In this document: in pieces, positions 23,051-35,462 of the stretch
How positions within the stretch are numbered: position 1 is the stretch's first letter
Layout: each line of letters begins with the position of its first letter
Origin: Castor canadensis
Taxonomy: Eukaryota; Chordata; Mammalia; Rodentia; Castoridae
NCBI RefSeq assembly: GCF_047511655.1
Contig: NC_133397.1
Location: 122,539,308-122,603,307, forward strand
Direction: 5' to 3'
Length of the DNA: 64,000 bases
The notes under the pieces: model-generated
Database searches by the model: none
Seen by the model: only the letters and a program-made list of their open reading frames with translations
Told to the model about the DNA's origin: nothing
Position numbers and translations under genes: made by a program

Positions 23051-23250
23051 CGAGGCATACTGGTGTGCCCATCAAGCCGGTTATGCAGGAGGCATAAACA
23101 GGAGTATGGTAGTCCAGTCTGGCCTTTGTTGGCTAAGCAAAGCAAGGAGGGCTGGGAGCATGGCACAGGTGGAAGAGCACCTGCCCAGCAAGCATGAGGA
23201 CCCTATTCAAACCCCAGTACCTCAAAACAAAGCCAAAGCCAAAACCAAAT
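23051..23250 (+). mobile_element. B1-ID dimeric SINE
   Basis: A diverged B1-like unit (gaggcatactggtgtgccca) is followed by the ID unit (gagcatggcacaggtggaag; cctattcaaaccccagtacc) and an A/C-rich tail. It sits directly after the older L1 tail. Confidence 0.82.
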
Positions 23251-25595
23251 CCCAAATATTCTCTTCATGAACTAAACTTTACGAGCTAGTCTCATGTGTA
23301 CACATATATGCCACTCTGAAAAAGTTAAATAGAGGTTTCTGCCCTCTGGTGTCCTATTGTAAGGAATGAGGGAAAAGGTCATACTCTCTCCCTTTCAAAT
23401 GTTATAATCGAAAATATTCTATAAATATTCCTTTGACCAGACAACACTGACGATAGCATAGATCTGAGCAAACCAAATAAATGGCGGGTTAACATCAATT
23501 ATCACCTTCTCAGTTCTCTCGACACAAATGTGTCAGAATTTGTTGGTTCTGAAATGAGCAAACAAAAAGTCTCTTAGATAGTCTCTGATCCCTTAGGGTC
23601 AGCCTCCAAGAGAGATCTCTTCTCGGTCTCCTACCGAAGGATGAGGGGCCCCCCCGAGGTGGACATGGAGCGTTGAGACACAGGCAGCCCTTCTTGTTCT
23701 CATATCCTAGTTTTCTTCTTCTTTTTGCATTGGCAGAATTTTTTCCCTGCCTAAAGCAGAGCTGCAAACGAAAGCAGCTGTCCAAAGAGGCTGTTCAAAG
23801 ACCAGAGAAGAAAGAGAGGAGGTGGGGGTGAAATGAGGAAACAACTGAGGACAACAAGAAGATTCTTGGCAAGAATGCTGTGTACAAAAGTTTAAAGCAG
23901 AAAACAGCCGGGAGAGATGGACGGATGGCAACGATGGGCAAAGTGAGGCCCATCAGGCCTCCAAGTGGCCGAAAAACAGAGTATTATACATAACACCCCC
24001 AGGGCAAGAAGTGTTTTTAAATATTGTCCTCTGAATTTCTAATGGTCACTCTTTCTGCCCCTGTCATATACTCATTCATGCTTCTAAATAACACTAGAGA
24101 TGAAAGTCTATTTAAATTATTGAAAGAATTTCCTTTGAAATTCTTAAAGGTTATCGAGAAAATATAGATATGGTTATTTTGGAATTTGACTTCAAAAGGT
24201 ACATTTAGAGGAATTAGGGTGTACCTAACTTTATGTTTTAACCATAGGCTTAAGTGTTTCATTATATATTAAAACTGATCTTGAAATTATTATAAAAGGA
24301 TTATAAATTAAAACATTGCAATTAATTACTTTGTTTTAGGGAAGAACTTGAAAGAAGTAAAATAAATACAATTTATGAGACATTTCAGAACACATTTTAA
24401 AAACAGACTTACAAAACATACTTTGTTGTGGGATTTTTAGAGTTATTGCATGCAATATAATTTAGTTTACTTATAACTTAATATGAATTTTAGAATGTTG
24501 GAATTCCAAAACAGATTGAAAAACTCAATGGACTGGACAGATTCTGGAATGCAAGTTGTTTGAATATATTTGCAAGTTCAAGTACTTACATTTTTTAGAA
24601 CAAACACTCTTCTATTGCCCTAGCCTCTTAAAAAAAAAGGAAAAAAAAAAAAAAAACCTCACAAGTAAGAATGACTGTGAAATAGGACCTAAAAATGTTT
24701 ACTCTGTGTAGAAATTTCATAAATGTAACTGCAGAACAGTAAACACTTTTTACAGACTGGCTACCAAATCCAGAAGCCTTTCTTTCAGGCAACACTTTCC
24801 CACCGTGAGAACCATTTCTCATTAACAAGCAAATTGTTTTCAGATGCTGGACTATATGGGGTTTCCTTGGAAACCTTTGGTAAAAGACCATGGCTTGCTT
24901 CCATAGAAATCTCAAGCAGTGAAAAGGCAGATTTTCTGGCATAAATCAAACCCAGTTTCTAGGGTTCACTAAACCCTTTCTCCTCAAAATAATGTTTTGT
25001 GACCTGATCTTCACAGATACTAGTACATGCAGGAGAGCTGGTGTGAACCGGTTTTAAAGGAATTTTATCCCATTTCTTTTCTTACTTACTTGAAATCATT
25101 TCCAGAGGTTGTTGTACCTTGATGAAGAAATGGAGAAGATGATGCATTTTATCGCATGGCAAAATCTGTGATTTTTTTCTCTCACCTAGAGTGCTCCAAG
25201 TGCATGAGTCTTTGCATTGTGAGGACAATGCTATTCATCCTGATTTCAGAGTTACTCTTGCTTGCAAATATACCATGTAGAAGGAGCTGGGACAACAAAA
25301 AGGTTTCTGTGTTAAAAATGTAGGTATTTCAACTGGTCACATATACAAACACGTACTAGTAATGTTGTAGGAAGGCTCCAGCTGTACACAGATTCGTATG
25401 AAATGCACCAAAAAGAAGCATATGTGCCAATAATTATGTCCCAAGTGCCTGACAGAGCACTTTGAATGGAAATCTAAACTTATTACTGGATGGAACCAGC
25501 CAATCCCACTCCCCATACCTTCTGCACTTTTTTTTTTTGCTCACCATGTGCACCTGCCTCCCAAATGCTTCTTATTTCTCTTCAGACTCTACTCA
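23251..25595. other. Unassigned 2.3 kb; local CpG-bearing patch
   Basis: No gene. 23,510-23,990 is GC- and purine-richer than its surroundings and keeps about ten CpGs, then 24,000-24,600 is strongly AT-rich. An A-run lies at 24,629-24,655. Two overlapping reverse frames at 23,510-23,931 show no family features. Confidence 0.45.
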
Positions 25596-25599
25596 ACCA

Positions 25600-25715
25600 T
25601 CTCCTCATTCACTCATTCATGCAACAAATTTTTACTGAGCATCAATTATATGCTGTGTTTGTGCTAGATGCCGGAGTGGGTAATACAGGCAGTGCCCCTT
25701 TCTCATGGAGCTGAT
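25600..25715 (-). mobile_element. L2 3' end relic, antisense
   Basis: 'tcattcatgcaacaaatttt', 'gtttgtgctagatgccggag' and 'ctcatggagctgatgg' follow the reverse complement of the L2 3' end. Confidence 0.8.
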
Positions 25716-25829
25716 GGTCAGAGTGAGTCCATCCTTCTATCTTAACTTCCTCAGACAGAGACCATCGCTTCATTCTATGACCACTCATCCATTGAACAAG
25801 CATCTAGTGAGCATCTACTACTTAGGAGG

Positions 25830-25985
25830 TACTTGTCATATCATCTTGCAATTACTTAGTGCAAATCTGATTCCCTCATTTGACTGTGAACTTTTTGGAT
25901 AAGTATTTATAAACCTCGCATGATCCCTGGAATATATACAGTAGGCACAAAGCGAATAAATTGAATTGAATTGTTGAATAAATGA
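25830..25985 (+). mobile_element. L2 3' end relic, sense
   Basis: 'tgactgtgaactttttggat', 'tacagtaggcacaaagcg' and 'ttgttgaataaatgattg' follow the L2 3' terminus in sense. It lies tail-to-tail with the antisense relic just upstream. Confidence 0.7.
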
Positions 25986-26334
25986 TTGAAGTAAACTGAA
26001 CTATCCTAGCAGACAGAACAGACTTTCTGCTATTTGAAACTATCAGCACTATGGTATAGGTTTACAAAAACATCGGCACTCCTTAGGCAAAGCTATCTGC
26101 CAAACCAAGATTTCAGACTTGTAAAGATGAGAGATGGCCAAGCTGTTCTAAAAAGTTTGGCAACCACAGTCCCAGCCATATTTCCCAAGACTGAGTTGTT
26201 ACTAATCTTACAGAATGATCCATCTAAGTTCAAAAAATAATTCAACATGGAAATGGATATCCTTGGCTAAGATAGGTATTCTGTCAATTTGGCTTGAATT
26301 TCAAAAACCCACTCTGCTTCCAAAGGCATCTCTC
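25986..26334. other. Unassigned sequence
   Basis: No gene or repeat recognised; overlapping open frames here are chance. Confidence 0.4.
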
Positions 26335-26718
26335 AGGGGACAAATGGCCCAAATCTCTACTGCAAGTGTAAGGCCCACAGCATCTGCCACCTTTATTTTT
26401 ACTTCATCTCTTGCCACTCTCCCCTTACCCTTCAGCTCTTGCCATAGTAGTATTCTTGCTATTCCTCAAATATGTCCAACAATTCTGCCTCAGAACCTTG
26501 GCACTTGCTGCCCCCTCAGCAACTCTTCTTTGGATACCTTCGAGGCTCCCTCCCTCATCTTTCAGGCCTCTGCTGGAATTGTTCAGTGAGGTCAATGTTG
26601 TTCACCATACATCAGATAGCAGACTTGTCCCCTACACTCTGGATTACTCTCTAACTTGACTTAGCCTGCTGTAATTTCTTCATAACACTTACCACCATCT
26701 GATGTACTGTGCCTCCAC

Positions 26719-26761
<43 letters not shown>

Positions 26762-26945
26762 GAGAGGGGAAGCTGGCTTCTCTACTAGAATCTAAACTAT
26801 AGAATGCTAGGTACTTTGTAAGTTCTACAAGCTAGTATCTTGAAAAGTCTATAGTGCTAGCATTGTGGCAATCTCCCTAGCAGTTAGAGGTGTGCTTTAT
26901 ACATAGAAGCTACTCCATCACTATTTGTTGAATGAATGGATTTGA
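26335..26945 (+). mobile_element. L2 3' region, sense
   Basis: 'gaaccttggcacttgctgcc', 'tttcaggcctctgctggaat', 'cataacacttaccaccatct' and the end 'ttgttgaatgaatgg' track the L2 3' end over about 600 bp. A (TG)n microsatellite at 26,718-26,759 has expanded inside it. Confidence 0.85.
26718..26759. repeat. (TG)n microsatellite
   Basis: About 20 uninterrupted TG units within the L2 relic. Confidence 0.95.
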
Positions 26946-28043
26946 TCAACCCAGCAACAATTGCATATCACTCTTTTATTAGCTCTATATTATATTGTGA
27001 TAACGGTGGGCTATAAATACAGTTATATAAAACCCCTCAATTTGTGCATTTAGAACTTATTCTTTTGAATATGTATTACTGATTCAGCAGCCCAAACTAG
27101 TAAAATTGTACTTCTGCATTGTTTTTGTCACCCCAAATCATTGTGCCTCCAAATCACTGCACTAGAAAAGGCAGGGCTATGAACACAGATTTCTAAGCAT
27201 TTAGCAGTGCATATGAAATGTGATGGAAGGAGGAAGTGATCTCTCCCACCAGACAGCTTTATTCTGGGAGGAGAACCTCGAAGAGAAAGTACCATTTCCT
27301 CTATAGAGAAATTCTTCTGATAATGTCTCAAGCATGGCTAATTAGCTCTGAGTGGGAGGAAAAGAAATCCTTTAAAACAGGAAACATTTCATTGACTATT
27401 AAGGGACCATTTCATTTTATGAACCTATTTATAAAAAATAAATGGTTAATATACAATAATAAAAAAGAGAAAAAAAATAAATCAATGGTTGTAAACTGTT
27501 TAGTCAAAATCATCCCATGCGAGAAAAGACCAATTGCCATAAGGCCGACAAGAAAAAAGAACATCAAAAATTTCTAAGATGTTTAAGATTCATTTACAAA
27601 TATCAATTTCCCAAAATGTTCTAAGCAAAAATATCTGATCACCTACTCTCCTCATTTCTGATAATCATCCAATATGGCTCAAAATTTCCTGTGAAATACA
27701 GATATGTTAAGTTAGAAACAACCAATTGTCTGCTTTGAGTTTGTATTAGATATTATCTCATATTCAGTTCTCATACAGAAGTAATTTAAAAAAACTAAGG
27801 GCAAATTTGAAGTTTATAACTAAATATAAAATTGAGAATGTGCTGATAATTTTCCTGCTAGGCTGTTATATCCAGTTGTTACTTTAATTTTACTGATTTT
27901 TCCAAAATTTACCCACAGCATTTAACCCTGTCACATACAAACACACACTTACATATGCACACAGCCATGAACAAAAAGGTCTTGTTGAAAACTTACTTTC
28001 TAGTTTTTCCTATGACATCATATGAACCTTTCACACCTCTCTT
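26946..28043. other. Unassigned AT-rich sequence
   Basis: No gene. The 113-codon frame at 27,236-27,577 is lysine/asparagine-rich, AT-driven and without family features. Confidence 0.45.
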
Positions 28044-28275
28044 ATGGTTTGGATATGTGTCTCCCCCTTCTCTCCCCCTTCTCCTCTGCTCCCTGGCTGC
28101 CACAGGTGAGCAGCTTCCCTCTGCCATGCCCTTCCACCATGATGCACAGCCCTAAAAGCAATGGTGCAAGTTGATGATGGACTGAAAACTCTGAGACTGT
28201 GAGCCAAAATAAATCTTTCCTCCTTTTAAGTTGTCATCTCAGCTGTTTTGTCACAGAAAGGAAAAGTGACTAACA
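28044..28275 (+). mobile_element. MaLR-like solo LTR with internal deletion
   Basis: Starts 'tatggtttggatatgtgtct', continues 'gccacaggtgagcagcttcc', has an AATAAA (gagccaaaataaatctttcc) and ends 'aagtgactaacac'. The order is that of a MaLR/MST-like LTR, but at 232 bp the centre is missing. No coding sequence. Confidence 0.7.
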
Positions 28276-29435
28276 CGTCAGCCATCTGGCTTCCTTGCCT
28301 GATCTTAACCAGCAGGGTGTTTAAATTTGCAACCTGGTAACTGCTTTTAATTTCAAGCTGGCTTGGTATTCTCGCTCAGTGCTTACTAACACATTTCAGA
28401 AACCCAGTTCTCATGTGTATTGTATCTTTTAACCCTTGAAGCCTGGTGAAGACTGCTAATCTTGGATTAACTGAAGCTGCACATACATTGAGATCAGCAA
28501 CAAAGGCTAAAGGTATTGGGGGCCTGTGGTTTCCAGGAGACCACCACTGAGGGACAGAGTGTTCAGGATGCAGGGAGTTCTGTGCTGCACTGCAGATGCT
28601 TTGATTCGGTTTTCCTATAACACTGCCCAACTTCTGCAAAAGACATGTCGCTTATTGACAAACCACAAATTTTTACTTTATCACTTTCATTAAGGCATTC
28701 CCTTTTACCTGGCTTTTGGGCACCATTTGCTTTTGGGGAGGCATATTTTCACAAAATCATGGGCAAGGAAATAGCAAATCACTCAACAATTTAAACAACT
28801 GACTGAGAGCTTCTCCACGTCAACTGAGCTGCAGAATGCATGTGCAGAGTTTTCATTTATGAAATTTCTTTTGATGGATTTACTTTTTTTTTTTTAACAG
28901 CACTTGGTCAAAATTGTGTGTAATAAATCCACAAATAAGGTGGGCTTACTATTCAAGAGAGAGGGCCAGGCTAGAGGTAAATGACCCACTTCTTTTGCTT
29001 CGCTTGGGAATTTTCCAGTTTGAGCATTGAAATACTTATGGCTCAGGAATTCTTTGGGTCCTGGGCAAAAGGAGACAGTTGGTCTTCTCATGGGTGAAGG
29101 AAAGTGAAATGACAGGAGCCTGATCTTTTAGGGTAGTCCAGTGAGCTAGTTCCAAAGGAAAGTGAAGTGTGGAACTACAAAACGATGAGCACCAGAAATA
29201 ATAAATGTGTAGACATGTATAGAGGACAAATTTTTCTCATTTTAAATCCTTTAAAAGACAATTAAGTAACTGTTTAAGGCAAATAATAATGTATTGTGAG
29301 GTTTACAAAATATATAGAATTAATATAAATGACAGTAAAAGCACAGGTATTATTATAATGTTATTTGAATGTAAAATATAATAAGTAAAAGACACATACT
29401 GAAAACAACAACTAGAAAAAAATCAGTCAATAGTA
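28276..29435. other. Unassigned intergenic sequence
   Basis: No gene or repeat that I recognise. T-run at 28,885-28,898. Confidence 0.45.
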
Positions 29436-30605
29436 TAAATTAAGTACCCACTTAATGAACTCTTTAAAGAGAGAAAAAGAAGGAAGTATCAGATTGTATA
29501 AATGCAAACAAATGGTGAGATGGCAGACATAAATCAAATAGTATTAATAATTACATTAATGTAAATGGCTTAAAAGCCATAATTTAAAAAGTTGTTGGAT
29601 TGAATTTTTAAAAAGCAGGAACTGACTACATGCTGTTTACAAGATACCCTTTTTAAATGGAAATTGGTAAAAGGGATAGGAAAATGTATATCTTGTAAAT
29701 ACATCTCAAAAGAAAGATGGGAGAGGTATGTTAATATCAGTTAAGTAGACTTCAGAGCTGGATATGTTAGTCATAATGAGGGATATTTCACAATGGTAGA
29801 GAATTGAACTAATCAAGAAGATATTACAGTCTTAGTGTGCATGCATCTAATAATACAGCTTCAAAATGCATGAAGCTAAAACTAATAGAACTGAGAGAAA
29901 AATATACAAATCCAGTGTCATGACTGGGCATTAGAACACTCCTCCCTAATAGATGAAAAAAATCACTGAGCATGTAAAAACCTAAACAATACTATCAACC
30001 AATTTGATCTAATTACACAGAAAGAATGGCCCAACAGTAGAAGAATATCCACTGTTTTCAAGTGGCAATAGAAAAGTCACAAATTAAAAGCAAACTATGG
30101 GCCAATGGAAACAAGTCTCAATTAATGTTAAATGGTTAAATCAAGTAGAGTAGTTCTCTAACCCAAAGAGCATTAAACTAGAAATTAATAACAGAAAGAT
30201 ATGAGAAAAAAAAAATCCCTGTTTGGGAATCAATTAAAATACTTCTAAATAATCAATTATGGAAGAAATCATGAAAAACCTGGAAAATCATTTGAGCCAA
30301 ATAAAATGGAAGTATTAAAAGTTCAGTGGGTATAGCTAAGGTAGTGCTTAGAGGGAAATTTGTAGCATTTAATGGTTACATTAAAAACAGAAGAAAGCTC
30401 TAAAATAATGGGCTAAGCATACACCTGAAGAAATAAAAGAAAAAAGAAGAAATGAAATCCAAAATAAACAAAAAGATTAAATAAAAATTAAAAATGATAT
30501 AAATCAATGAAATTAAAAATGAACAAACTATAAAAATCAGCAAAGCAAAATTATAAAGGAAAGGCTTTGAAAAGATCAATCAAATAGTAAATCTGAAAAT
30601 GGACT
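29436..30605 (+). mobile_element. Old L1 (L1M/HAL1-like) relic, sense
   Basis: A-rich strand. 'aaacaatactatcaaccaat', 'tattttc'-type ORF2 endonuclease-region remnants and 'tagtgcttagagggaaattt' follow the old L1 ORF2 consensus, heavily decayed with no usable frame. Confidence 0.75.
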
Positions 30606-30944
30606 GGACTCAGGGTTTAATAAAACAGGCTTGAATGACCAGCCTTAGAAAGGAAGGAGGAGATGTAACTTCACGCTCTACGGATATGTTCCAGATTTCT
30701 GTGTCATTAACCCAGTCACTCTGGGTCTTCTATGACATATAATGATTCTGATTTCTCTAAGCCTCACAGAAACCAATTGCCATGTTATGTTTTTCTCACC
30801 TTTTCAGTTATTTTCTCTTATCAAAGTCACTTCACTACTTGAATTTTGTATTGTGTCACCTCCAAAGGAGGGATCAGTCCCCATCAATCTTGTCTCCTTA
30901 TTTCTAGAGTTTCCTTCTTAAGATCTCCCATGCACAAATTAAGT
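30606..30944. other. Unassigned sequence
   Basis: No gene or repeat recognised. Confidence 0.4.
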
Positions 30945-31923
30945 TATTTATATAGCATTTACTATGTACCAAATAAAGAACTCTTTGTTAAGGGTACAGT
31001 GATAAATCTGACATGGTTCCTGCTATTAAAATCTCAGTCTCAAGAAACTAGTATTTACATAACTAAGTATAATTCAATATAATCAGGATACTTATACATG
31101 CATACATATAGCTTAGTAAGACAAACAGAAGAAGTAACTGTCTCAAAGATAGGATAAGCAAGATATATCATGATATTTAAACTGCATCTTAAAGAATGAG
31201 CAGTTCTCAGGCAAAGGGAATAACATAGACAAAGTCATGTGCATATAAAAGCTCTGAGATCATACTTAAAGGATAGTGACTATTGAGTATGGTATGCTGG
31301 AGTGTAGGGTTTGTAGAAGTCTGTGGCAGAATGTGAGGGTAGAGAGGTAGCAAGAAGCAGAATATAAAGAACTTGTATGCTATGACTAAGAGTTCAAACT
31401 TAGCTCTATAAGTAACGGAAAGGCATTAACAACATTAAGCAGTAGGGCTGGGGTTCTTCTCAAGTGGTAGAGCACCTGCCTATCAAGCACACGATCCTGA
31501 GTTCAAACCCCAGTACCACCAAAACAAACAAACAAGCAACAAGAAAAAAAACATTAAGTAGGAGCACTGACATAATCAAATGTGTACTTTAAAAGAGAAA
31601 AGTTGATGAATATGGAAGGAAACTAAAGATGGAAAAAGATGAAGAGAAAGTGAGGCAAGTTGAGCACTTTCCATGAGGGTCCATGATCGAAGATGACACA
31701 GGCAGCAGGAATGAAGAAGAGACAGAGTTAATCAGAATATTCAAAGTAGCAGAGCTTAGCAACCAAGTGCTGCTGATGTCAGGGGGAGTAAAAGAAGTCA
31801 AGGATGACTTCCAGGTCTCTAGCTTGGCCAAATGGGAACACAGTGGATCTGTTAACCCCAGAAATGAATATAAAAGATAAACGATGTCAAAGACTCCAGT
31901 TTGAGCATGTGACACTGAGGTAC
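30945..31923 (-). mobile_element. L2 relic, antisense, split by a SINE
   Basis: 'tagcatttactatgtaccaa', 'acatggttcctgctatt', then upstream L2 blocks such as 'gtcaaggatgacttccaggt' near 31,797 follow the L2 antisense order for almost 1 kb. A SINE interrupts it at 31,440-31,549. The plus-strand frame at 31,683-31,880 is inside this relic. Confidence 0.75.
31440..31549 (+). mobile_element. ID-like SINE with TSD
   Basis: ID unit (tctcaagtggtagagcacct; gttcaaaccccagtaccacc) with an A/C-rich tail, flanked by aacattaag at 31,431-31,439 and 31,550-31,558. Confidence 0.9.
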
Positions 31924-32268
31924 TGTAATGGGTTGAATTTGAAATGTCTGCCACAGGCTAATATGTTGAACACTTGGTCCCCAGTCAGTGGCACTATTTT
32001 GGGAGGTCATAGAAACTTCAGAAGGTAGAACAGAATGGAGGAAGCAGGTCACTGGGGTGGGTCCTTGGGGTATATTATTCCTGGTACCTTCTTGTCCACT
32101 AACTGAAGAAAAGCCTCCAACGCACACTTCCACTGCAGTGATGCTCTGCCCAGGTACATGGGGCCCAGCAACCATGGACCAAATTCTGAAATCATGAGCC
32201 AAATAAATCTTCCTTCCTTAAGTGGCTTTGCTCAGGTTTTGGTCACAGCGATGCAAAACCCTATACCT
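31924..32268 (+). mobile_element. MaLR-like solo LTR
   Basis: Starts 'tgtaatgggttgaatttgaa', has 'cacttggtccccagtcagtg' and 'gagccaaataaatcttcctt' (polyadenylation signal), and ends 'ttggtcacagcgatgc'. Same family as 28,044-28,275 and 51,667-52,032. The 3' terminus is lost. Confidence 0.75.
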
Positions 32269-32344
32269 TTGGATATTCATAGGGTGTTATCTAATAGCAG
32301 TCAAATACAGATATTTACATACTATCATCCTTTTACTATACTTT

Positions 32345-32500
32345 TAATTATTCTAATCCATGGGCTTGGAACTCTTCCATAGCTTCTCACTGTCTATAGG
32401 ACAAAGTTCAAATTCTTAGTTGATTACTGAAATGCCTTCACACTGTAGACCTAATGTTCCTCACAAGTCTTTACTTCCAATACTTTCCTACTGCCTATAG
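32345..32500 (+). mobile_element. L2 relic, sense
   Basis: 'cttctcactgtctataggac', 'aaagttcaaattcttag' and 'cttcacactgtagacc' follow the L2 3' region in sense. Confidence 0.7.
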
Positions 32501-32504
32501 TATT

Positions 32505-32675
32505 TGTTCTCACAATATAGTACGTGGCACTGGCATCCCCTAGGAAGCTGTTAAAATGAAATTTCACAGGCACCACTACAGACACATGGAATCAGACTCC
32601 GTGGGTGTGATCCAGCAACCTGTGTTTAACAATCCTTGGTGATTCTGATGCTTGCTGAAATTTAAGAACCACTGA
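32505..32675 (+). mobile_element. MER5A-like hAT element
   Basis: 'ggcatcccctaggaagctgt', 'aatcagactccgtgggtg' and the end 'aatttaagaaccactgatc' follow the MER5A consensus in order. Confidence 0.8.
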
Positions 32676-32848
32676 TCTGTGGATCTGTGAACTTAAAAAA
32701 AGTGTACTGTGTGCTAGTCACCCAAGGTGCTCCTTTCTTCTAACTCATGCCATTTTCATCAAAAGACCTTTGCATCAGCAGAGCACTTTACATAAATCAA
32801 GTAGATGATTAATAACTGTCGAGTCACATCTCTTTGCTTTTCACATAT

Positions 32849-32878
32849 ATATGTATATGTATATGTATATATATGTAA
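32849..32878. repeat. (ATATGT)n/(TA)n simple repeat
   Basis: Alternating atatgt units lie directly at the tail end of the antisense SINE that follows, likely a decayed, expanded tail. Confidence 0.85.
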
Positions 32879-33086
32879 TATGTGGTGGGACTGGGGTTTG
32901 AATTCAGGGCTTTATGCTTGCAAAGCAGGCACTTTGCCACTTGAGCCATGTCTTCAGTCCATTTTGCTCTGGTTAAAGATGGGGGTCTTCTCAAAGTATT
33001 TGCTCGAGTTGACCTCAAACCATGATCCTCTCAATCCCAACCTCCCAAGTAGCAAGGATTACAGGTGTGAACCACCAACACCTGGC
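32879..33086 (-). mobile_element. B1-ID dimeric SINE, antisense
   Basis: Antisense ID unit (gactggggtttgaattcagg; gccacttgagccatgtcttc) followed by an antisense B1-like unit (aggattacaggtgtgaacca). Confidence 0.88.
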
Positions 33087-33515
33087 TGTATTTATTGATT
33101 ATAACTTAGGTCAATACAGTTTTCTGACAAATACTGCTAGTAAAATGTACATACTGTCACCTACTAACGAGTCACAAGTATTAAGCAGATCTTCATTTAT
33201 ACAAATATATATTTACTCAAAGAAATAACGGTACAAAGGATTCCTATGGTCCCCCTACAAGAAGGTGACAAATTAAGCATCTTGTTGAAAAATACAAGTG
33301 TCTTTCTTTAGCTCACATTTAGAGCAAATGCCTAAAATGATTCTAGCCCATACCATATACTACAGAGCTTCTTTTTTTCCCCCTCTCTGCTCATTTTCAT
33401 TGGAATTTGGAAATGAAAGAACTTTTGTTTTAAGGATGAAATAGTTCATGGGTCTCAACACAACTTGGAAGAAACGGGAGCAGAGTAAGAAAACTGACTC
33501 TTAAGGAAGACAACC
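33087..33515. other. Unassigned sequence
   Basis: No gene or repeat recognised. Confidence 0.4.
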
Positions 33516-33670
33516 GAAGGCCATCGGTGCTTTCATATACTAGATGTGTGTTCTTGGGCAACTTAATCTCTGTGTGTTTTCTTGTCTGTAAATTATGACT
33601 TTGAGAATTAAGGAGTGCACATAAGATGTTTAGAACAGAGTCTGAGATATGAAATGTACTAGACAGCTCC
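33516..33670 (+). mobile_element. MIR relic
   Basis: 'gtgtgttcttgggcaactta', 'tgtctgtaaattatgacttt' and 'agtgcacataagatg' keep the MIR order. Confidence 0.7.
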
Positions 33671-34940
33671 TTTTCTTGGCTCTTGGTAACCTGCTGAAGT
33701 GTTTTGAACAATCACTTCACAATCTGAAAAAGGATACAAATCGAAGACCTCAGTGGTCCTTTATAAAACATAGACCACATATTATCACAATAAATCTATC
33801 TTATTTGATTAAATCTATTATTTAACAAAACCTAACTATGAAAACAGTCCATTCTCTGTGGCTGAGAAAGTAGCATTTTATTACATTCTAGTTATTTTAA
33901 AAAAGTCAATAAAATTTGTAAGCTAAAAAGCTAGAAAGGAAAAATTTACATATAAATGAAAAATCTAAATATATTTGGTCTCCATGGATGTATATTCATT
34001 CATTATTTGTATCGATTATTTGTAAAGGAATAAAAGTAAATCAAGACCTGTAGAAACAAAGCCATGTTGCAATCAGAAAACTTTACTTAAGTTCTCCCTG
34101 TCATGCAGATTCCCACAAGGATGATGACACTCTGAATCTAACCATGTTGAAGGACAAACATGAAACTGCATGTCAACATTGTCAAAGCTTTTAAATACAC
34201 ACATCATCACAGACATACACATTTTGCTGTTGGCTAGGATCCAACTACTTAAGGATTCTTGTTAAAAGAATTATTTTTTAGTATGCTTATACTTAAGCAA
34301 TATGAAATTATAGTTTCCAACTACTCTAAGTTCCCTGGTGTGTCTAAAATGATTATTTGCTGTAAGAAAATTATAAAGCTCAATTTGGATTCCAACATGC
34401 TGGTTACAGTCAGTTTTTAATTGCAATCAATTCTTTTAGGCTTGGCTTTGAGAAAAAATAATCTCTTTGAGAAATATGTAACTGACGGCTATAATATAAA
34501 ACCACAGAAAAAACTAAGGCAGATGCTATTTTAGAGAATGTCTGATTAATAACAATCACTTGCTCCTTGAACTGTTATCGGAATTGCAAAACAGTCTGTC
34601 TTCTTATCTCAGAGGGACAGTTGTCCTAGCTCCTTTCCAAGTGACCCTCTGTCACTGTACTTGATAACCTTCCCCTCTGCCACCCAATATCTGCCTAAAA
34701 ATATGCTGAGGCTTTATAGCTATATCAATACACATCTCTATCTCTAGGTCTGAGTCTGTATCTATCTATATATAATTTATCACCAGATCTGTCTTTCTTG
34801 ACATGGCTTTTTCCACATCAACTACAGTCCTATTTTTCTTTTTCTAACAAATATCCAGAAAAAAGACATATTTACTTCAAGTGCTCACTAACTCATTCCT
34901 TAGTGCCTTGTAGTTTAGCTTCTCACTCTCCACCGTGCCT
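33671..34940. other. Unassigned 1.3 kb without visible repeats
   Basis: AT-rich, no gene, no repeat that I can place. Simple (TCTA)-like units occur at about 34,732-34,775. The lack of transposon traces at 33,840-34,560 makes it a candidate for constrained non-coding sequence, which I cannot test here. Confidence 0.4.
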
Positions 34941-34944
34941 AAGT

Positions 34945-35462
34945 AATTTTGTATTGGATGGAAGAGGGTCCTCCAAAAATTCTTGTCTCTCCAGAACCTG
35001 TGAATGTGACCTTATTTGGAAACAAGGTCTTTGCAGATGAAATCAAGTTAAGATGACACCACACTGGATTAGAGTGGGCCCTAAATCCAATGACCAGTAT
35101 CCTTATAAGAAGAGGAAAATTCAGACATAAAGTCACAGGCACATATACCACGTGAAGGAGGCAGAGGGCTGGAGGTGTGGCTCAGGAGGTAGAGCACCTG
35201 CCTAGGGGTGAGGCCCTGAGTTCAAGCCCCAGTACTGGGGGTAAGTAAAAGAGGCAGAAAGTGGAGTGATGCAGTGTAAGTCACAGAATAACAAAGACTG
35301 ACTAGAACTGCATGTGTTTGCAGAAAGCAGAAGAGACAAGAAAGGACTATTCCCAAGGGCCTGCTGACAACTGGTTTCAGCCCTGTGTCCTCCAGAACCA
35401 TGGAAGAGTGTCTATTGTTTAAAGGAACACTGTCTGTGGTACTTTGTTACTGGGAAACCAGC
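34945..35462 (+). mobile_element. MLT1-type MaLR LTR, split by a SINE
   Basis: 'cagaacctgtgaatgtgacc', 'ttatttggaaacaaggtctt', 'gagtgggccctaaatccaat' and the end 'tgtggtactttgttactggg' follow the MLT1 consensus closely. An ID SINE interrupts it at 35,166-35,250. Confidence 0.88.
35166..35250 (+). mobile_element. ID-like SINE with TSD
   Basis: ID unit (gtgtggctcaggaggtagag; gttcaagccccagtactggg) with almost no A tail, flanked by gaggcaga at 35,158-35,165 and 35,251-35,258, inside the MLT1 LTR. Confidence 0.88.

Noticed and set aside
26215..26659. Three overlapping forward frames of 60-124 codons
   Set aside because: They fall within a sense L2 3' region and unplaced flanking sequence, in three different frames, with no conserved protein features.
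31589..32202. Reverse frames of 121 and 116 codons
   Set aside because: They lie in an antisense L2 relic and a MaLR-like LTR; the composition is repeat-derived.
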